Of a DNA stretch of 64,000 bases, positions 33,871-43,737 are shown piece by piece (the stretch's first letter is position 1; every line of letters begins with the position of its first letter). This stretch comes from [Flexibacter] sp. ATCC 35208 (GTDB lineage Bacteria; Bacteroidota; Bacteroidia; Chitinophagales; Chitinophagaceae): NCBI RefSeq assembly GCF_001975825.1, contig NZ_MTKN01000004.1, positions 124,001-188,000 on the forward strand, written 5' to 3'. The notes under the pieces were generated by a model, which was not told the origin of the DNA, did not search any database, and saw only the letters and a list, made by a program, of their open reading frames with translations. The position numbers were made by a program, and so were the translations under genes.

Positions 33871-36800
33871 TTAGAATTTAACATTCAGGTTAACGCCAAA
33901 GGATTTGCTAGTAGGCAGACCGGCATATTCAAGACCCTGCGCATTACTATTGCTATAGTTGGATTCAGGGTCAATATTAGGTGTAGACTTCTTGAAGTAG
34001 AACAGGTTGCGTCCTACCAGCGATACACTCACACCATGCAGTTTGTTGTGCAGGGCGCTGGTGCTGAAGTCGTATGTAAGGCTTACAGAACGGAACTTGA
34101 TGAAGTCTGTCTTATATACATGCAGGGCTGAGATCGTTGCCAGCTGGCTATAATAAGTCTGTGCACTGATGTTGGTGGTTACCGGTGCACCGGAATCATC
34201 TACACCTGTTACAGTAACTCCCGTCTCACGACCTGGCAATGTTTCTTTCTGCAGCCCATATCCGTAAGCGTTCGCATTTGTACCTGAGTAAATATGACCA
34301 CCTGATTTGAAGTCGATGAGGAAGGAGAGATGGAATTGCTTATAAGCCAGATCATTGCTCCATCCACCGCTGAAAGGCGCTACACCTGTACCTGCACTCA
34401 CCAGTGCATCTGTTCGTTGTGGCAGACCTGAAGCATTCACCACCAGGTTGCCTTTCGCATCTTTCTTATAATCGTACACCATGATCTGCGCATATGGTTT
34501 ACCTACCACATGTTCTATGAAGGCAGCTTCTGTGCGGGATTCCCCGTTTTCTACCACCATTTCATTCTGACCGGGTGCCAGCTGAATCACCTTGTTTTGG
34601 TTATGGGCAAAGTTGAATGTTGTGGTCCATGTCAATGCACCGGATTTTATTGGCGTACCACCAATCATTAACTCAATACCCTGGTTCTGCAGTTCACCCA
34701 CATTCACGAGTGCGCTGGAATACCCAGACCCTAATGATACGGTCGCAGTCACGATATCGTTCGTTGCTTTCTTGTTATAATAACTGAAGTCACCAAACAC
34801 ACGGTTGTTGAACAACTTGAATTCAGCACCCACTTCCAGTTCTTTTACTTTCAGTGGTTTCAGCGCCTTGTTAGGAATTTTGTTGTCAATGTCACCGATC
34901 GGAGCGCCGTTGATGGTGCTACCCAGCGTGCTGTAGTACAATGCCGTTTTATATTCATCCGCATCACCACCTACCTGTGCAAAACCTGCGCGGAGTTTAC
35001 CGAAGTTGAGCCAGTTTGCTTTTACATTTTCAGAGAAAACATAAGAGATAGTAGCAGATGGATAATTGTAGGAGTTGTTTGCCGCTGGCAGGGTACTGCT
35101 CCAGTCATTACGATCTGTCAGGTTCAGGTAGAGGAAATTGCTGTAAGCCAATTCCAGCGCACCATACACAGAGTGTACTTCTTTTTTGTATTCAACGATA
35201 GTGCTGTTCTTCGTACCTGCAGTAGATGGATTGTACACGAATGGGAAAGCGAAGTTAGACGCTGTCACATCGTTGACCTTATCATTTTTTTGCAGGAGGT
35301 TTGCACCGGCATTCAGGTTCATGCTCAGGTTGCGGGTGATGTTTTTATTCACCCCAATCAGCACGTCTGCATTCATTTCGTTGAACTGTCTGTTACGCTC
35401 CAGGTCTAAGCTACCCTTAGGGCGGTAAGCGGTACCAGTCGGCGTAATAGAGGTGGCATTGAAACTGAAGAAGTCATTTGCCACACGACCCTGTATGTAC
35501 AACCAGGAAGTAGGCGCATAGCGTAAACTGGTCATACCAATCACGCGGTCCTTCTTCGTATTGTTAATAAAGCGGTAGGCGGCAAAGTAAGGATTGGTGC
35601 TGAACAGGTCACTGCTAAACACGGTTTCGTTGCCCTGTGCATCATAGCCTGGTGCCAGATAAGACGCTTTCACATTCGCTGGCAGGAAGGCGATGGCATA
35701 GTTACCATTGCCAGGTGCATCACTCAGGTTAGAACGATTGTTGGTCAATTCTTTGGCGTATGTGATGTTGGTTTGTCCGCTCCATTTGTCAGACATTTTG
35801 TAATTGAGGTCCAGGTTCACGTTGTCGCGGATGTACTGTGTATTCGGATAGATACCGTTGCTACGCAGGTCTCCGAGAGCTACGCGATAGGTGGTTTTAT
35901 CATTACCACCAGCTACAGAAATGGTGTTGCTGAGCGTATTTCCTGTTTTATAGAAATCTTTTAAGTGGTTACCTTGTTTGGAGTAAGGGTGTGTCAGTCC
36001 ATCGAAGAGAGTCACTGCAGAGCCATCCAGTTTGGTACCCCAACTGGAAAGACCACTGTTCAGGGCAGACTGTTTATCGGTAGGATGTGCCCCCTGAATA
36101 CCCTGTCCGTATACATCCTGAAAATCGAGGAAGTCGTTCACTTTATCCACCGTGATATTGCTGTTCAGTTCTACTGCCAGCTGACCGGCTTTACCTGATT
36201 TGGTAGTGATGAGGATCACACCGTTTACACCACGCTGGCCATAGAGGGCAGAGGCAGCAGCGCCTTTCAGGATGGTCATATCTTCGATGTCATCAGGGTT
36301 GATGCTGGATATACCATCGCCAAGGTCAGCGCCACCCCACATGGTAGCAGAACCGAGGTTCGCATTGTTCATGGGGATACCATCTATTACATAGAGCGGC
36401 TGGTTGTTGCCACTCAAAGAGGAGTTACCTCTGATGGTCACGCGTGATGAGCCACCTGGACCTGTGGAAGGAGGGGTGCTGTTCACACCGGCTACGCGTC
36501 CTTCCAGTGCATTGGCCACGCTGATTTCGCGGGCTTTGGTCATATCTGCACCTTGTACTTTGGATACGGCATAACCCTGACTACGGGCTTCTCTTCGTAT
36601 ACCAAGTGCAGTTACTACCAGTTCATTAAGACCTTTTACAGTTTCTTCCAGAACAATGCTGACGGTAGTTTCAGCACCTACAGTGATTTCCTTAGAGGTA
36701 AAGCCAACGTAAGAAAATACCAGTACATCGCCTGTCCCTGCGGCAATGCGGTAAGTGCCGCTGACATCTGTTTTAGTACCCCTGTTACTATTTTTGAGCG

Positions 36801-36990
36801 TTACGGTCACACCAGGCAAAGGGTTGCCCTGAACGTCACGCACAATACCCGTAATGTCTCTTTGTTGCCTTGCAGCATAAGTTGAAAGAGAAGGAGCTGC
36901 AACGGCGGTCTGTATGCCGGTTGCGAGCATGAGGCCCAGCACAATGCCTGTGGCACTGCATGCTTTTGTCAAGCGTAGTGTACGTTTCAT
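33871..36990 (-). CDS. SusC/RagA-type TonB-dependent transporter
   Basis: A 1039-residue outer-membrane transporter. After the signal peptide (MKRTLRLTKACSATG to about AVAAP) comes a carboxypeptidase-regulatory-like domain with GIVRDVQGNPLPGVTVTLKN, then the plug with LYVIDGIPMNN and DDIEDMTILKGAAASALYGQRG, and the barrel ending in SFGVNLNVKF. TonB energy would drive import through it. The open frame extends to 37074, but ATG at 36990 is preferred because it starts the signal peptide. A strong inverted repeat lies 51-77 nt upstream of this start. It is expressed with the SusD gene at 32276. Confidence 0.92.
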   Translation of the reverse strand: MKRTLRLTKACSATGIVLGLMLATGIQTAVAAPSLSTYAARQQRDITGIVRDVQGNPLPGVTVTLKNSNRGTKTDVSGTYRIAAGTGDVLVFSYVGFTSKEITVGAETTVSIVLEETVKGLNELVVTALGIRREARSQGYAVSKVQGADMTKAREISVANALEGRVAGVNSTPPSTGPGGSSRVTIRGNSSLSGNNQPLYVIDGIPMNNANLGSATMWGGADLGDGISSINPDDIEDMTILKGAAASALYGQRGVNGVILITTKSGKAGQLAVELNSNITVDKVNDFLDFQDVYGQGIQGAHPTDKQSALNSGLSSWGTKLDGSAVTLFDGLTHPYSKQGNHLKDFYKTGNTLSNTISVAGGNDKTTYRVALGDLRSNGIYPNTQYIRDNVNLDLNYKMSDKWSGQTNITYAKELTNNRSNLSDAPGNGNYAIAFLPANVKASYLAPGYDAQGNETVFSSDLFSTNPYFAAYRFINNTKKDRVIGMTSLRYAPTSWLYIQGRVANDFFSFNATSITPTGTAYRPKGSLDLERNRQFNEMNADVLIGVNKNITRNLSMNLNAGANLLQKNDKVNDVTASNFAFPFVYNPSTAGTKNSTIVEYKKEVHSVYGALELAYSNFLYLNLTDRNDWSSTLPAANNSYNYPSATISYVFSENVKANWLNFGKLRAGFAQVGGDADEYKTALYYSTLGSTINGAPIGDIDNKIPNKALKPLKVKELEVGAEFKLFNNRVFGDFSYYNKKATNDIVTATVSLGSGYSSALVNVGELQNQGIELMIGGTPIKSGALTWTTTFNFAHNQNKVIQLAPGQNEMVVENGESRTEAAFIEHVVGKPYAQIMVYDYKKDAKGNLVVNASGLPQRTDALVSAGTGVAPFSGGWSNDLAYKQFHLSFLIDFKSGGHIYSGTNANAYGYGLQKETLPGRETGVTVTGVDDSGAPVTTNISAQTYYSQLATISALHVYKTDFIKFRSVSLTYDFSTSALHNKLHGVSVSLVGRNLFYFKKSTPNIDPESNYSNSNAQGLEYAGLPTSKSFGVNLNVKF

Positions 36991-37040
36991 AGATACTGCC
37001 TTTAAAAATTGACCTAAATGGATGTTGTTTCCCATAGGAA

Positions 37041-37067
37041 TGCCAGAGGATGTAGTACATCCTGGCA
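37041..37067. repeat. inverted repeat / possible operator or leader hairpin
   Basis: AGGATGTA at 37047-37054 and TACATCCT at 37056-37063 are perfect complements around one base. TGCC on the left and GGCA on the right extend the symmetry with a two-base bulge. It lies 51-77 nt before the SusC start at 36990, so it could be an operator or a hairpin in the mRNA leader. Confidence 0.55.
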
Positions 37068-37177
37068 ATTCCAACGTAACTGTTAGTGAATTTTGATTGT
37101 CGATTTTAGATTCTGGTTGATAAGCAGTATAACATAATCTTTTCAGCTATGGGCCCGTGTAGCAGAAATAAAATAAT

Positions 37178-37210
37178 GTGATACAATGCGCCGTTAACTG
37201 CGCATTTCAC
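37178..37210. repeat. inverted repeat, possible terminator or operator
   Basis: AATGCGC at 37185-37191 pairs with GCGCATT at 37200-37206, and GTGA (37178-37181) with TCAC (37207-37210) outside it. The leftward SusD gene ends 232 nt before it, so it may stop that transcript. It has no strong T run. Confidence 0.4.
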
Positions 37211-37441
37211 CTATACCATTGCGATGTTTTACTAACATGTTCAATACGTGCTGCCCTGATTCCCCCTTAGTGTCTACAGGAATTTTTTCAGGTGCATAAT
37301 GAGGTGTCGTGTGGAAATTAAAATAGTACCATCGTGTGAGAAAAAAATATTTTGATCTGGCTGCGGCCTTTTTTTCTGAAAGTGGTTTTCATTCCCCGTT
37401 GGTGAATTCCCTCTTTCATGAAGGTTTTTATAAAAGTAAAT

Positions 37442-39001
37442 TTATGGCAGATCCCACCATAATCTTGTTCCTCCATTATCTGCTCCCTTCAATGTTGCTA
37501 CCGCTCTGTTCACCCCCGCCTGATTCGTGGTATATTCAAATTGTATAAAAGGTATCCTTCTTATAAACGTTTCCGTCGGTATCTTTCCACTACTATTATT
37601 TACCACAATGGGAAATAACTTCGGATACCCCGTACGCCGAAACTCGGACCACGCCTCCTGTCCATCAGGAAACATAGCAATCCATTTCTGTGTAATGATC
37701 CTTTCCAGTTTACAGGACGTCGTTGCATTGGGGGCCCACTGAATAGTAATTTTACTTAAAGGAGAGTCAACATTATTCAATGCATTTTGAGGGTCAACAT
37801 AAGCCTTAGGTACGTAAGTACTATTGTGGATATATTCATTATAAGCTGCTGTAATTCCATATTGCTGGAAAGACATATACACACCCTGTTCATAATTGTC
37901 CTGTACATCGCCAGCACCTTTCCATCCATACAAGGCGGCTTCTGCTTTTAAAAAATAAGCTTCTGCTGCTGTTAATAACTGAATATGCGATGGCAGCAAT
38001 GCCAGCTTTGAAAAGCCTATATACACGTCTTTACCGGGAATAGCAATCCCATTCCTGATGCCATGATAAACAGAATCCTTTGCTTCTGTAGAATTGAAAT
38101 AATATGGCAACCGGGGATCATGATACCCTGTCAATATAGATTCCATTGGCGCACCCATCCTGATATCATTCCAGGAATTACAAATCACATTCACCGGGTG
38201 CGTAGCCGGACTGATATCAATATTGAAATTATCTGCCACTGTACTGATCAATCCATAAGGGTGAGAGAGGGCTGCTTCACCTTCTTCCTGTGCCTTGACA
38301 GGATCTACTTTGGAAATACGGATCGCCAGCCGCAAGCGCAATGTATTTGCGAGTTTCACCCACTTCTTATAATCCCCTTTATATGACAGATCGAAGTCGG
38401 CAAACCGCCTTGTACCTGTACTATCTGCAAAATTGGAGAGCGTTGTAATGGCAGAATCCAAATCGTGAAAGAAGGCTGTATAAGCATCCTGCTGAGAATC
38501 GTAATCAATACTATGATCGTCATTGATCATAGCATAATGTGTATAGATCACCGGTCCATAGATATCACTGATGCGGTGCATGGCAATCACTTTCAATAGC
38601 TGTGCCCATGCATAAAAGTCTATATACTTCCCCCGTGCATTGTCCATCACAAATTTGCAGTTAGGCATTACGCTGCCATAAGCAGTGAGCCATGCATCGT
38701 CATTCCAGCTATCCAGCAGGTCATATGTCATATTGTTCCTGTTGTCCTGAAAGGGATTAGGTGTCATCATGTATCCTGAGAATACATCACCCATCAGGTT
38801 CTGCTGTAATTGCGCCACACTTACATCACTGCTGGATAATATATTCAGCATGGATTGGGTAAGCGGATCGCCCAGTAGTTTAAAATCTCCTTTCAGCTCA
38901 TCGTCATACAGGTCATAAGGATTCGTATTGATCTCTTCAAAATTTCGTGTGCAGGCAGTATGCAGCAGAACCACCATACACACCAGAATCATGTTACGCA
39001 T
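37442..39001 (-). CDS. SusD/RagB-like outer membrane lipoprotein
   Basis: A 519-residue SusD-family lipoprotein. The signal peptide MRNMILVCMVVLLHTAC puts the lipidated Cys at residue 17, followed by the family start TRNFEEINTNPY. The core contains QLLKVIAMHRISDIYGPVIYTHY and the C-terminus has WIAMFPDGQEAWSEFRRTGYPKL, again the SusD-like 2 group. It is 9 nt downstream of the STN-containing SusC gene and would form the surface lid of that transporter. The pair is linked to the FecR/FecI genes upstream, so its expression probably responds to its own substrate. Confidence 0.9.
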   Translation of the reverse strand: MRNMILVCMVVLLHTACTRNFEEINTNPYDLYDDELKGDFKLLGDPLTQSMLNILSSSDVSVAQLQQNLMGDVFSGYMMTPNPFQDNRNNMTYDLLDSWNDDAWLTAYGSVMPNCKFVMDNARGKYIDFYAWAQLLKVIAMHRISDIYGPVIYTHYAMINDDHSIDYDSQQDAYTAFFHDLDSAITTLSNFADSTGTRRFADFDLSYKGDYKKWVKLANTLRLRLAIRISKVDPVKAQEEGEAALSHPYGLISTVADNFNIDISPATHPVNVICNSWNDIRMGAPMESILTGYHDPRLPYYFNSTEAKDSVYHGIRNGIAIPGKDVYIGFSKLALLPSHIQLLTAAEAYFLKAEAALYGWKGAGDVQDNYEQGVYMSFQQYGITAAYNEYIHNSTYVPKAYVDPQNALNNVDSPLSKITIQWAPNATTSCKLERIITQKWIAMFPDGQEAWSEFRRTGYPKLFPIVVNNSSGKIPTETFIRRIPFIQFEYTTNQAGVNRAVATLKGADNGGTRLWWDLP

Positions 39002-39010
39002 AGAATCGTT

Positions 39011-42000
39011 TTAAAATGCGGCCTTCACATGTATGCCAATACTTCTTGTAGCCGATACCCCAAATACATCTATGCCCTGCAAACCATTTCCACTGCTCAT
39101 TGCCACTTCCGGATCAAAGGGGGCTTTCAGTTTAAAGAAGCACAGGTTTTTTCCCAACAATCCTATTTGCAGGCGGTTGATGTACTTATTTTTGACAGGT
39201 ACTTCATAAGTCAATGACAGTTCTCTTAATCTTATATTGGTAGCATCATACATATACATTTCTCCGATGCCGGCTCTGCCTCCGATGGTGGAGAAGAACT
39301 TACGGGCATCGTATGGTACGGTGAGAGGCACTCCATTTTCGTACACCGCATTCAGCGCCACACCACCGTTGTCTCTGGCTTTGGCACTACGTTCACTTAC
39401 TCCGTAATTGTCCAGCACAGAGCTGGTCACACTCATCACTTCGCCTCCAAAGCGGCCGTCTATGAGACAGCTGAGTGTAAAGTGTCTGTATTCGAGGGTA
39501 TTGCTCCAACCGGTGATCAGGCGTGGATTGGGGTTGCCTACTTTTTTGAATACATTTCTCGTCACGAGGTTGCCCTGATCATCTATCACATACTGACCTT
39601 TCTCGTTTTTATACAGTTCTTTGTTGGTATAAATATCACCCCAGCTGCCACCTTCTTTGATAAAGGAGCCATACATGTTGGTATTGAAGTCAGTGAGGAT
39701 ATAGTAGTTGTCAGGGCCAGCACCGGGAATGGTATTGCTGCTTAGCTGCTTTACCCTGTTACAGTTTACTGTACAGTTGATGGTCGTAGACCAGCGGATA
39801 TTACTATGTTGTACAGGCACTATGGTAAGCGTGGCCTCCACACCTTTGTTCTGGATGTTTCCAAGGTTCAGATAGTAGTAGAGATAACCGGAACCGGAAG
39901 GTGCACGCACTTCCATGTATTGTTGATAGTTATTGTTCTTATACCAGGTAAAGTCAAGGCTGATCCTGTCTTTCAGTAATCTGATCTCCGTACCGGCTTC
40001 CAGCGAACGGTTATCTTCCGGTTTCAGGTAAATACCGGGATAAGGTGTACGTGTATTGAAATTCACTCTTGATACACCAGCAGTGGTTTGTAAGATAAAC
40101 CTTGCAGGCCGGGAGGAATAAGGAGCAATGTCATTCCCTGCCTTTGCATACGAAAGCCGTACCTTCGCGAAGCTGATGATAGCAGGTAGTTTTACCAGTT
40201 CACTGATAATGGTACTGATACCTGAGGAATAATAAAAGTAACCTTTGTCTTTGATAGGAGTAAAAGCAAATGTGCTGCTCCAGTCATTACGCCCTGTAAG
40301 GTCTAAAAAGATGCTGTTTTTAAAGTGCACCTGTGCACTCCCAAACAGCGCCTGTAGTTGTTTTCGTTCTACACTTTGCTGTGCATCCAGTGCATTGGAT
40401 GCAATGTTTTTTACAGAGAATTTATTGGCTACGATCAATCCTTCCGCCGCTGTGGCATTCGTGCTGATCAGGCTTCTGTCGTGTGCCCTGATATCGGTGA
40501 TGCTGGCACCCAGCATGCCTTGTAGTTTCCAGGAAGGGGATACCTGTCTGGCAGCGGTCAGCATCATATCTGCATAGAACTGTTTGTTACTTTCTTTTTC
40601 AAGGGTATACCTGCCATTGGGTGGAGAGAGCACCTGTTGGGTACCTGCATAGGCTTTCATTTCGTATTGGTCGTCGCTCTTATCAAAGTTAGTTCTGCCC
40701 TGTAATGAGAGCCAGTCATTGAAACGGTACCTGGCGGAGAGAGAAGCCAGTCCTCTGTGGCGGTTATCTTCCCGCTCATCTCTTTTCTGGATCCAATAGG
40801 GGTTCTGCTGATCATCCTGTCCGGTCCATCCCAGGCTGTTGTTGATATTCCACCAGTTCTGCATATACATGTTCCTGCTATTGTCAAAGTACTGGTACTC
40901 TTTGTAACTATTGAAATCCAGTCCTCGTGGAAATGTGTATAAACCAGTAAGCGGGTTAAAATATAAACCACTTGAGGGCCTGTTTACAGCGTATTGTACC
41001 AGGTAAGAGATATTTGCATCAATATGCAGTTTATTCTTGAGCAGGTCGCTGGTGACGCGCATATTGAAGCTATGTTTTTGTAGTCTGTTGATGGGCATGA
41101 TGCCCCTGTTCATGGTATTAGAATACGATATGTAATACTGTGTTTTTTCAATCCCGCCACTGATAGATAATCCATTCATAGAAGTCCGTCCAGTGTTGAA
41201 GAATGGTTTCACATGGTCTTTGGCATGAATAGGTGCACCCCAGCTATCGGCAGAACCGGCTTGCTTTTCATCAGTATAAGGAGGTGTAGTTTGTGCATAG
41301 CGATATTGCAGGGCGGGCAGGAGTAAAGGTATTTCGGCCGTAAGGTCAGAAGATACTTCAATATGCCCTTTGCCTGAATGACCTTTTTTAGTCGTAATCA
41401 TGATCACGCCATTCGCTGCCTGGCTACCATACAAGGCTGCCGCGGAGGCGCTTTTTAATACACTGATGCTTTCAATATCATCGGGGTTCAGGTTCGAGAT
41501 CCCATCACCGCCATCACGGCCACCATTGCCAGTGATACCCGATGATTCACCCCAGATGTCAGTAGGTTGAGAAGGGGTGAAGTTAGCCATTGGTACGCCA
41601 TCGATGATATACAAAGGTTGATTCTCGCGGGTAGATTTATTCCCTCTCAATACTACTCTTGCAGAGCCGCCAATACCAGAAGCACTTCTGTTGACCATCA
41701 CACCGGCTATTCTGCCTGAGAGGTTATTGATCACATTGGCATCTTTTACGGTAGAGATATCATCGCTGTTGAGTAAGCCGGTAGAGTAGGGGAGTTCTTT
41801 ATTGTTTTTAGGAATACCCAGTGCGGTCACGATGAGTTCATTCAGGCCTTTGATATTTTCAGTAAGTGTGATATCGAGTGTGGTAGTCGCTACGGGCACC
41901 ATTATTTCTCTGTTGATATAACCTACAGAGCGGAAGATGAGCACGTCGCTCAAACCGGTATTAATTGCGTAATACCCTGCATCATCCGTCTTCACACCTC

Positions 42001-42430
42001 TTGTGGTGTTTTTAATTATGACGGTCACACCGGGTAGTGGTGAACCATGCAAAGACAGCACTCTGCCACTGATTTCCTTTTGCAATGCAAGGGGGTTATG
42101 CAGCTGTATATTTTCTGGTACAGCGCTTACAATCACATTCTCACCTCTGAGTGTAAATTGAAAACCAGTCAATGCAGACAGCTGGTCCAGTGCCTGTGTA
42201 AGGGTAAGATTGTTACAATTGAAAGAAACGGGTTTATCCACATCAACGGTGGCTTTATCATAGTGGAAACTAATGTGTTGCCTGGTGGCAATGGCATCCA
42301 TAATTTCCGTGACGGGTTTGTTGTGAAGTGAAATGCTGATCTGGGCAATAGCTTTCCTGCCTGGTAATAGTGATATTAACAGGAATATTACGACAATACA
42401 TACTTTCATTAAGTATGATCTTCCCTTCAT
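39011..42430 (-). CDS. SusC-type TonB-dependent transporter with N-terminal STN signalling domain
   Basis: A 1139-residue transporter. After the signal peptide (ending near GRKAIAQ) there is an STN domain of about 75 residues (ISISLHNKPVTEIMDAI to LRGENVIVSAV), then a carboxypeptidase-regulatory-like domain, plug (LYIIDGVPM, DDIESISVLKSASAAALYG) and barrel ending in RSIGIHVKAAF. STN domains touch a FecR-type anti-sigma factor in the periplasm and report that substrate has bound. The FecR gene at 42654 and FecI-type sigma gene at 43738 lie directly upstream, completing such a pathway. The frame is open to 42466; ATG at 42430 is preferred since it starts the basic and hydrophobic signal peptide. 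Confidence 0.92.
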   Translation of the reverse strand: MKGRSYLMKVCIVVIFLLISLLPGRKAIAQISISLHNKPVTEIMDAIATRQHISFHYDKATVDVDKPVSFNCNNLTLTQALDQLSALTGFQFTLRGENVIVSAVPENIQLHNPLALQKEISGRVLSLHGSPLPGVTVIIKNTTRGVKTDDAGYYAINTGLSDVLIFRSVGYINREIMVPVATTTLDITLTENIKGLNELIVTALGIPKNNKELPYSTGLLNSDDISTVKDANVINNLSGRIAGVMVNRSASGIGGSARVVLRGNKSTRENQPLYIIDGVPMANFTPSQPTDIWGESSGITGNGGRDGGDGISNLNPDDIESISVLKSASAAALYGSQAANGVIMITTKKGHSGKGHIEVSSDLTAEIPLLLPALQYRYAQTTPPYTDEKQAGSADSWGAPIHAKDHVKPFFNTGRTSMNGLSISGGIEKTQYYISYSNTMNRGIMPINRLQKHSFNMRVTSDLLKNKLHIDANISYLVQYAVNRPSSGLYFNPLTGLYTFPRGLDFNSYKEYQYFDNSRNMYMQNWWNINNSLGWTGQDDQQNPYWIQKRDEREDNRHRGLASLSARYRFNDWLSLQGRTNFDKSDDQYEMKAYAGTQQVLSPPNGRYTLEKESNKQFYADMMLTAARQVSPSWKLQGMLGASITDIRAHDRSLISTNATAAEGLIVANKFSVKNIASNALDAQQSVERKQLQALFGSAQVHFKNSIFLDLTGRNDWSSTFAFTPIKDKGYFYYSSGISTIISELVKLPAIISFAKVRLSYAKAGNDIAPYSSRPARFILQTTAGVSRVNFNTRTPYPGIYLKPEDNRSLEAGTEIRLLKDRISLDFTWYKNNNYQQYMEVRAPSGSGYLYYYLNLGNIQNKGVEATLTIVPVQHSNIRWSTTINCTVNCNRVKQLSSNTIPGAGPDNYYILTDFNTNMYGSFIKEGGSWGDIYTNKELYKNEKGQYVIDDQGNLVTRNVFKKVGNPNPRLITGWSNTLEYRHFTLSCLIDGRFGGEVMSVTSSVLDNYGVSERSAKARDNGGVALNAVYENGVPLTVPYDARKFFSTIGGRAGIGEMYMYDATNIRLRELSLTYEVPVKNKYINRLQIGLLGKNLCFFKLKAPFDPEVAMSSGNGLQGIDVFGVSATRSIGIHVKAAF

Positions 42431-42537
42431 TTCAGCCCCGGTGATTTTAACATAGTAAAGCAGCAATAAACATTTATGGGGCTACCCAAATACTACATGC
42501 AGGAATGCTCTGGGGAGCGAATTATAAAATAGCTGGG

Positions 42538-42620
42538 GGTCCTCCGTTTTACGGGAGGAACCTTTGTGATAGTACCAAAACGTGTTAGATGTTAAAGGGC
42601 CGTTACATGTGTATACGGCC
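42538..42620 (-). promoter_or_regulatory. two hairpins in the FecR-SusC intergenic leader
   Basis: The 223-nt gap between the FecR and STN-SusC genes holds two hairpins: CCTCC against GGAGG around 42541-42558, and GGCCGT at 42598-42603 against ACGGCC at 42615-42620. The second lies just after the FecR stop on the leftward strand and could weaken readthrough, so that SusC is set apart from the regulators. No clear T run follows. Confidence 0.35.
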
Positions 42621-42653
42621 ACCTGATTGTAGTGCCGGGGCTAACCCCATAAA

Positions 42654-43640
42654 TTATTTCTTATTTTTTAAAATTACAGTGTCGCGCGCTATCGACCAGG
42701 ACAGTGATTCAGTCAGACAGATTGTTTCCAGCACATTTTGCAGGGTTTCCTGCCGGAAGCTACCGGTATAGGTCCATGCTTTTTTGTCGCTTTGGTTGAT
42801 GACGGTTACGGCAAAGGTGTTTTCAATGGCATTGCGCACTTGTTCATACGAGGCATCTTTGAAGACCAGGGTACCTTGTTGCCATCCGGTGGCTTCCGGG
42901 GTGCTAAAGGTCGTTCTGGTCACTTTCAGGCTTTGCAGGTCATAACTCAACTGTTCACTGGATTCAAGTACTACAGGCTTAGTGCCGGTGGCGGATACCT
43001 TTACTTTGCCACTTAGCAGGGCCACGGTGATTTTCTGTTCGTTGCGGTAAGCGCGTATATTGAAAGAGGTGCCCAGCGCTGTTGTACTGAGACCTCCGCT
43101 GTGTACGGTGAAATGGTGTGCGGGGTCGGGGGCTACGTCAAAGAAGGCTTCTCCGTCTTCGAGGTAGAGGTCGCGACTTTCGCTGAAGTGTATGGGATAT
43201 CTGAGGCGGCTGCCGGCATTGAGCACGACGGTGCTGCCATCTTCCAGTTTCAGGTGTTCGGTTTTACCTTTTACGGTAGTGACGATATAGCATCCGTTGA
43301 TAATTTCTTTATGGTTGTCAACTTTGGCCATAGCGGCATTGTCCGCAGGTATTGCGGAGCGGGTATAGTGCTGGAAAAACCAGCTGGCGGCAGCTACCAG
43401 CATAGTGATAGCGGCTGCGGCATAATACCACGGGCGCAATGAGCGCCGGCGGGGCACGTTGATATTTTTGTGCAGTGCAGCTTGTACATCTGCGAGGTCC
43501 TGCTGGATGACAGTTTCTGGAATGTGCGAAACAGGCTGTTGTATCCCTTCAAACCACTCTTCTATCAACTGTTTTTCCCCGGCTGTGGACTGTCCTTCGT
43601 TATAACGTTCCAGTATGTGCTTTATCTGATCAAGGTTCAC
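42654..43640 (-). CDS. FecR-family anti-sigma factor
   Basis: A 328-residue membrane protein. Residues 1-75 form the cytoplasmic part that binds the sigma factor (DQIKHILERYNEGQ, QLIEEWFEG), residues 80-100 a single membrane helix (WYYAAAAITMLVAAASWFF), and the rest the periplasmic FecR domain with LEDGSTVVLNAGSRLRYP, YLEDGEAFFDVAPDPAHHF and TALGTSFNIRAY. The C-terminal part, about 255-328, is an STN-like fold that contacts the TonB receptor. It keeps the ECF sigma factor encoded upstream in check until the STN-SusC signals. The gap to the sigma gene is 97 nt. Confidence 0.93.
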   Translation of the reverse strand: MNLDQIKHILERYNEGQSTAGEKQLIEEWFEGIQQPVSHIPETVIQQDLADVQAALHKNINVPRRRSLRPWYYAAAAITMLVAAASWFFQHYTRSAIPADNAAMAKVDNHKEIINGCYIVTTVKGKTEHLKLEDGSTVVLNAGSRLRYPIHFSESRDLYLEDGEAFFDVAPDPAHHFTVHSGGLSTTALGTSFNIRAYRNEQKITVALLSGKVKVSATGTKPVVLESSEQLSYDLQSLKVTRTTFSTPEATGWQQGTLVFKDASYEQVRNAIENTFAVTVINQSDKKAWTYTGSFRQETLQNVLETICLTESLSWSIARDTVILKNKK

Positions 43641-43737
43641 AGCGTTGTAATTTAAAATAATGTCCTAATGTATCAATGTTTGTCCCTAACGTTAGTGATG
43701 CTCTTAATGGTGTCGTTTCAAGTTGCAACAAGTACCA

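Larger units (their letters stand above)
36991..37441. other. intergenic region with two inverted repeats upstream of a SusC gene
   Basis: This 451-nt gap separates the 3' end of one leftward SusD gene (37442) from the start of the next leftward SusC gene. It contains the inverted repeats at 37041-37067 and 37178-37210 and probably the promoter of the 36990-32276 pair, although no TTG/TAnnTTTG pair was found on that strand. Short open frames that enter this region have no coding features. Confidence 0.6.

Noticed and set aside
37336..37548. 70-residue open frame between SusC and SusD genes
   Set aside because: It runs into the 3' end of the leftward SusD gene and has no ribosome binding site or conserved sequence.
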